A DNA stretch of 64,000 nt, from contig NZ_CP046620.1 of assembly GCF_009931615.1 (NCBI RefSeq), positions 372,001 through 436,000 of the forward strand. The letters are read 5' to 3'. The translations under genes and the position numbers were made by a program. Below, piece by piece: positions 61,910 through 64,000 of the stretch. The DNA is from Algicella marina (GTDB lineage Bacteria; Pseudomonadota; Alphaproteobacteria; Rhodobacterales; Rhodobacteraceae). The number at the start of each line of letters is the position of its first letter. Within the stretch, counting starts at the first letter, position 1. Below the pieces are notes generated by a model. That model worked only from the letters and a program-made list of their open reading frames with translations, ran no database searches and was not told the origin of the DNA.

Positions 61910-64000
61910 CTACCTCACGATGGTATCCAGACGGATTCTCTCATCCGGCTTGTCGGAGAAAACCACCGTCTCTATGGCGACGAGCCAGGTCGTCACGCTG
62001 TTCCGGGAAGCGAGGAGGGCAGGGCCCTCTCGCCTGAACTCGTAATCCTGACGGGAGCCAGTAAGGATCGCGACGTCTTCGCCGGCGCCGCCGTGAAGAT
62101 GGTCCGCGCCGCCACTTGCCATCAGCGTATCATCTCCGGGGCCACCGAGCAGTACATCCTCCTCGTAGGTGCCTTTCAACATATCGTTCTGTTCAGTTCC
62201 ACGCAGATGGACACCCTGATCAAACGCTTCCGGCAGGCGGTCCTCCCACCATGCCGGTTCGGACTCGTTAAAGCGCTGCAGGGTATCCCATCGCGGGTTC
62301 TCATCCTCCAGATGCCTCAAAGATCCCCAGGAACCCCACGGGCTCGGGTCCGAAACATCGACGAATGCGTTGAACAGCGTTCCCCCGGCCGCTTTCCAGC
62401 CGTCGAGCAATTCCGAGTAAAGCGCCGCCATCTCCGGTGTATAATTGAAGTGGTTGAAATATTCGGTCAAAGCCTCGTTCTGGACGGCCTCGCCGACGCC
62501 GACGATATGGGTTCCACCTTCATACATCACCATCTGCAGTCCGGCGGCGGTAGCAGCGGCAGCATGATAGGGCAGGGTGTCGCGGATCAACTCACCAAGG
62601 GAGCCAGCCCGCAGGGCATCGGCGGTTACCTTGCTGGCCTGATCGTAGCGATGTTCGGAAACAAAAGCTGCACGGGCGGCGTCGGAAAGATCTTTGGCCT
62701 CCGCCTCGGCTTCGGCGGCCGCGTGACTGTCATCGATCCAGCCCAATACCTCTTCCACCCGGTCCAATCCGAGTTCGATGCCAAAATATCCGGTGACGGC
62801 ATAGGCATCGAAATAGGTTGCCGGCCGGTCGCGGCCCGTCTCGGTTGTCCAAAGTGGCGCGTCAAGGAAGTAGTTTTCCAACCCTGGCCAACCGGTATGA
62901 GTGGCGATGACGTTGATGACCCGCGCCTCCGCTTCTGGCCCATAGACGTCATCCCAGATCATCGCCACCTCTGCAGCCCGTCCGCCGTAGAACTGCATCC
63001 AGCCGCCGTCGTTGGCCGCCTCCGCTCCCCAGCGGGTCTCGGCCTGCGCGGCGGCCCAATGCGTCTGCTGGAAGGAGTAGTTCCACATCTCGTTGGAATA
63101 TTCGACGTAACTGCGGAGTTCGGGGTCCAGATGGTCGCGCACATACTCCGCGAACCGGCGGACGTATTCGTCGTCTGCCTGATGCGGCATGTTGAACCAC
63201 GGATCGGCCCCGATCTGGTTTGCCAGGGCGATCATGATCTCCACCGGTACGCCGCTGTCAGTATAGGTATAGCGGTCAAGTGACGGACGTTCCGCCCAAC
63301 CGGTAACAGCGCTGTTGTTTGTCTGCATCCAGTCCATGAAACGAATCGACCGAAGGTCTTCGATCTTTTCGATCCAGTCCGGGTTGAACAGGACACCGGC
63401 TTCCATTGCCTCGATATTGCTTTCGTGCACCAGACGGAGGTTGCGGATGTAGTTTTCCGGGTTTGTCCGTGTGATCGAAATGGCAACCCCGCCATCGCCG
63501 GGGGTGAAACGGAACCAGATGGCGTTGGGGCGGGGAGAGATGCCACTGATGTTTGCCCCCAGCACCTCGATGTCGCCCTCGCCCTCCCAAGTCAGGCGGT
63601 AGCGGCCGATCAGGTTTGTCGATTCTTCCGGCAACGACGTCAAAACCACCGTCTGAACCGAACTGACGTTTTCGGGGATTGCCTTCAACCAGCCGGACTG
63701 ATCCATGAAGCCGTCTGCGCGCAGGGCATCATGATCGTACCCTCCCCACTGTTCGCCGACATGGCCAGTCCACGGGCGCGCGAATTTCATCAGGTCGATG
63801 AATGGCATCTGCGCCGACCAGTCGGCCAGGCCTTCGAGCCCCATGCCAAGCGAGGGCGTGGCGTGTTTCACCTCGGGCCACACGATTTCCGGCGCCGGTG
63901 GTGGCATGGCCTGTGCAACCTGCACCTCCTCCTCATATTCTGGCTCCGGGATTTCGGTCGGCATCTCCGGCAGAAAGGCCTGGCCGTCCAGTATCGTGCC
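61910..64000 (-). CDS. Large putative secreted glycosidase with C-terminal RTX-like repeats (5' end outside window)
   Basis: The frame runs from TAG 61910-61912 off the right edge; at least 696 residues are visible. Numbering from the internal Met at 63964: a jelly-roll-like part at about 70-180 is followed by an apparent TIM-barrel region with YVEYSNEMWN (Asn291-Glu292) and MVMYEGGTH (Glu482). A conserved Asn-Glu and a second Glu of this kind match acid/base and nucleophile positions in clan GH-A glycosidases. Residues 590-630 hold RTX-like GGPGDDTL and HGGAGED repeats, suggesting calcium binding and type I secretion. A Pro/Glu-rich linker precedes residue 30. The glycosidase role is inferred; no family was confirmed. 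Confidence 0.75.
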   Translation of the reverse strand, partial: GTILDGQAFLPEMPTEIPEPEYEEEVQVAQAMPPPAPEIVWPEVKHATPSLGMGLEGLADWSAQMPFIDLMKFARPWTGHVGEQWGGYDHDALRADGFMDQSGWLKAIPENVSSVQTVVLTSLPEESTNLIGRYRLTWEGEGDIEVLGANISGISPRPNAIWFRFTPGDGGVAISITRTNPENYIRNLRLVHESNIEAMEAGVLFNPDWIEKIEDLRSIRFMDWMQTNNSAVTGWAERPSLDRYTYTDSGVPVEIMIALANQIGADPWFNMPHQADDEYVRRFAEYVRDHLDPELRSYVEYSNEMWNYSFQQTHWAAAQAETRWGAEAANDGGWMQFYGGRAAEVAMIWDDVYGPEAEARVINVIATHTGWPGLENYFLDAPLWTTETGRDRPATYFDAYAVTGYFGIELGLDRVEEVLGWIDDSHAAAEAEAEAKDLSDAARAAFVSEHRYDQASKVTADALRAGSLGELIRDTLPYHAAAATAAGLQMVMYEGGTHIVGVGEAVQNEALTEYFNHFNYTPEMAALYSELLDGWKAAGGTLFNAFVDVSDPSPWGSWGSLRHLEDENPRWDTLQRFNESEPAWWEDRLPEAFDQGVHLRGTEQNDMLKGTYEEDVLLGGPGDDTLMASGGADHLHGGAGEDVAILTGSRQDYEFRREGPALLASRNSVTTWLVAIETVVFSDKPDERIRLDTIVR

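Noticed and set aside
62093-63283. A 396-codon plus-strand frame
   Set aside because: It is antisense to the RTX glycosidase-like gene, which has continuous coding motifs.
34746-64000. Prophage, integron or defence island
   Set aside because: No integrase, transposase, phage structural gene, toxin-antitoxin pair or repeat array was seen; the genes form a coherent polysaccharide locus.

Overview
The window looks like chromosome of a high-GC alphaproteobacterium, most probably a Rhodobacteraceae/roseobacter-type organism. The basis is a division and cell-wall (dcw) cluster in the order ftsI-murE-murF-mraY-murD-ftsW-murG-murC-murB-ddl-ftsQ-ftsA-ftsZ-lpxC, the small DUF2484-like membrane proteins between murC and murB, a DUF2927-like secreted protein, CobT-type cobaltochelatase, and the general protein style. 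No species can be named from the sequence alone. No rRNA, tRNA, insertion sequence, prophage or CRISPR array was seen.

Region 1 (1-21.6 kb, all plus strand) is the dcw cluster followed by lpxC, bamD and recN. Most genes overlap or abut by a few bases. It is interrupted by lineage-specific extras: a secreted DUF2927-like protein (after mraY), a small lipoprotein (after murD) and a tandem pair of DUF2484-like proteins (after murC). ftsZ has its own ~200-base upstream region with three GANTC sites plus a fourth just inside the gene, and two mutually exclusive hairpins. A clear terminator follows ftsZ.

Region 2 (21.6-34.6 kb) is ordinary mixed-strand housekeeping: L,D-transpeptidase, FAD-linked oxidase, hot-dog thioesterase, CLC chloride channel, a MarR-GNAT fusion regulator with a palindromic operator, DUF427, aminopeptidase P, a 2OG-Fe(II) oxygenase diverging from an EamA exporter, a tiny ORF behind a 14-bp perfect palindrome, CobT, and a secreted hypothetical.

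Region 3 (34.7-64 kb) is a large exopolysaccharide locus. It has a CpsD/BY-kinase-like ATPase, a flippase, a WecG/TagA transferase, six further glycosyltransferases, GDP-mannose synthesis (ManC), a complete dTDP-L-rhamnose operon (RfbA, D, B, C), an ExoY-type initiating sugar transferase, a Wzz/GumC-like chain-length protein, an SLBB outer-membrane export protein, an outer-membrane beta-barrel and an ExeA-like ATPase. Inferred working order: ExoY-type enzyme primes undecaprenyl phosphate, glycosyltransferases extend it with rhamnose, mannose and other sugars, the flippase moves the repeat unit, and the Wzz/SLBB/barrel set polymerises and exports it. The less ordinary parts are a Gfo/Idh oxidoreductase plus epimerase pair present both as two adjacent genes and as one 698-residue fusion, a GMC oxidoreductase-SDR pair, and, running off the right edge, a large putative secreted glycosidase with C-terminal RTX-like repeats. 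The export components resemble those of exosortase/PEP-CTERM loci, but no exosortase is visible here.
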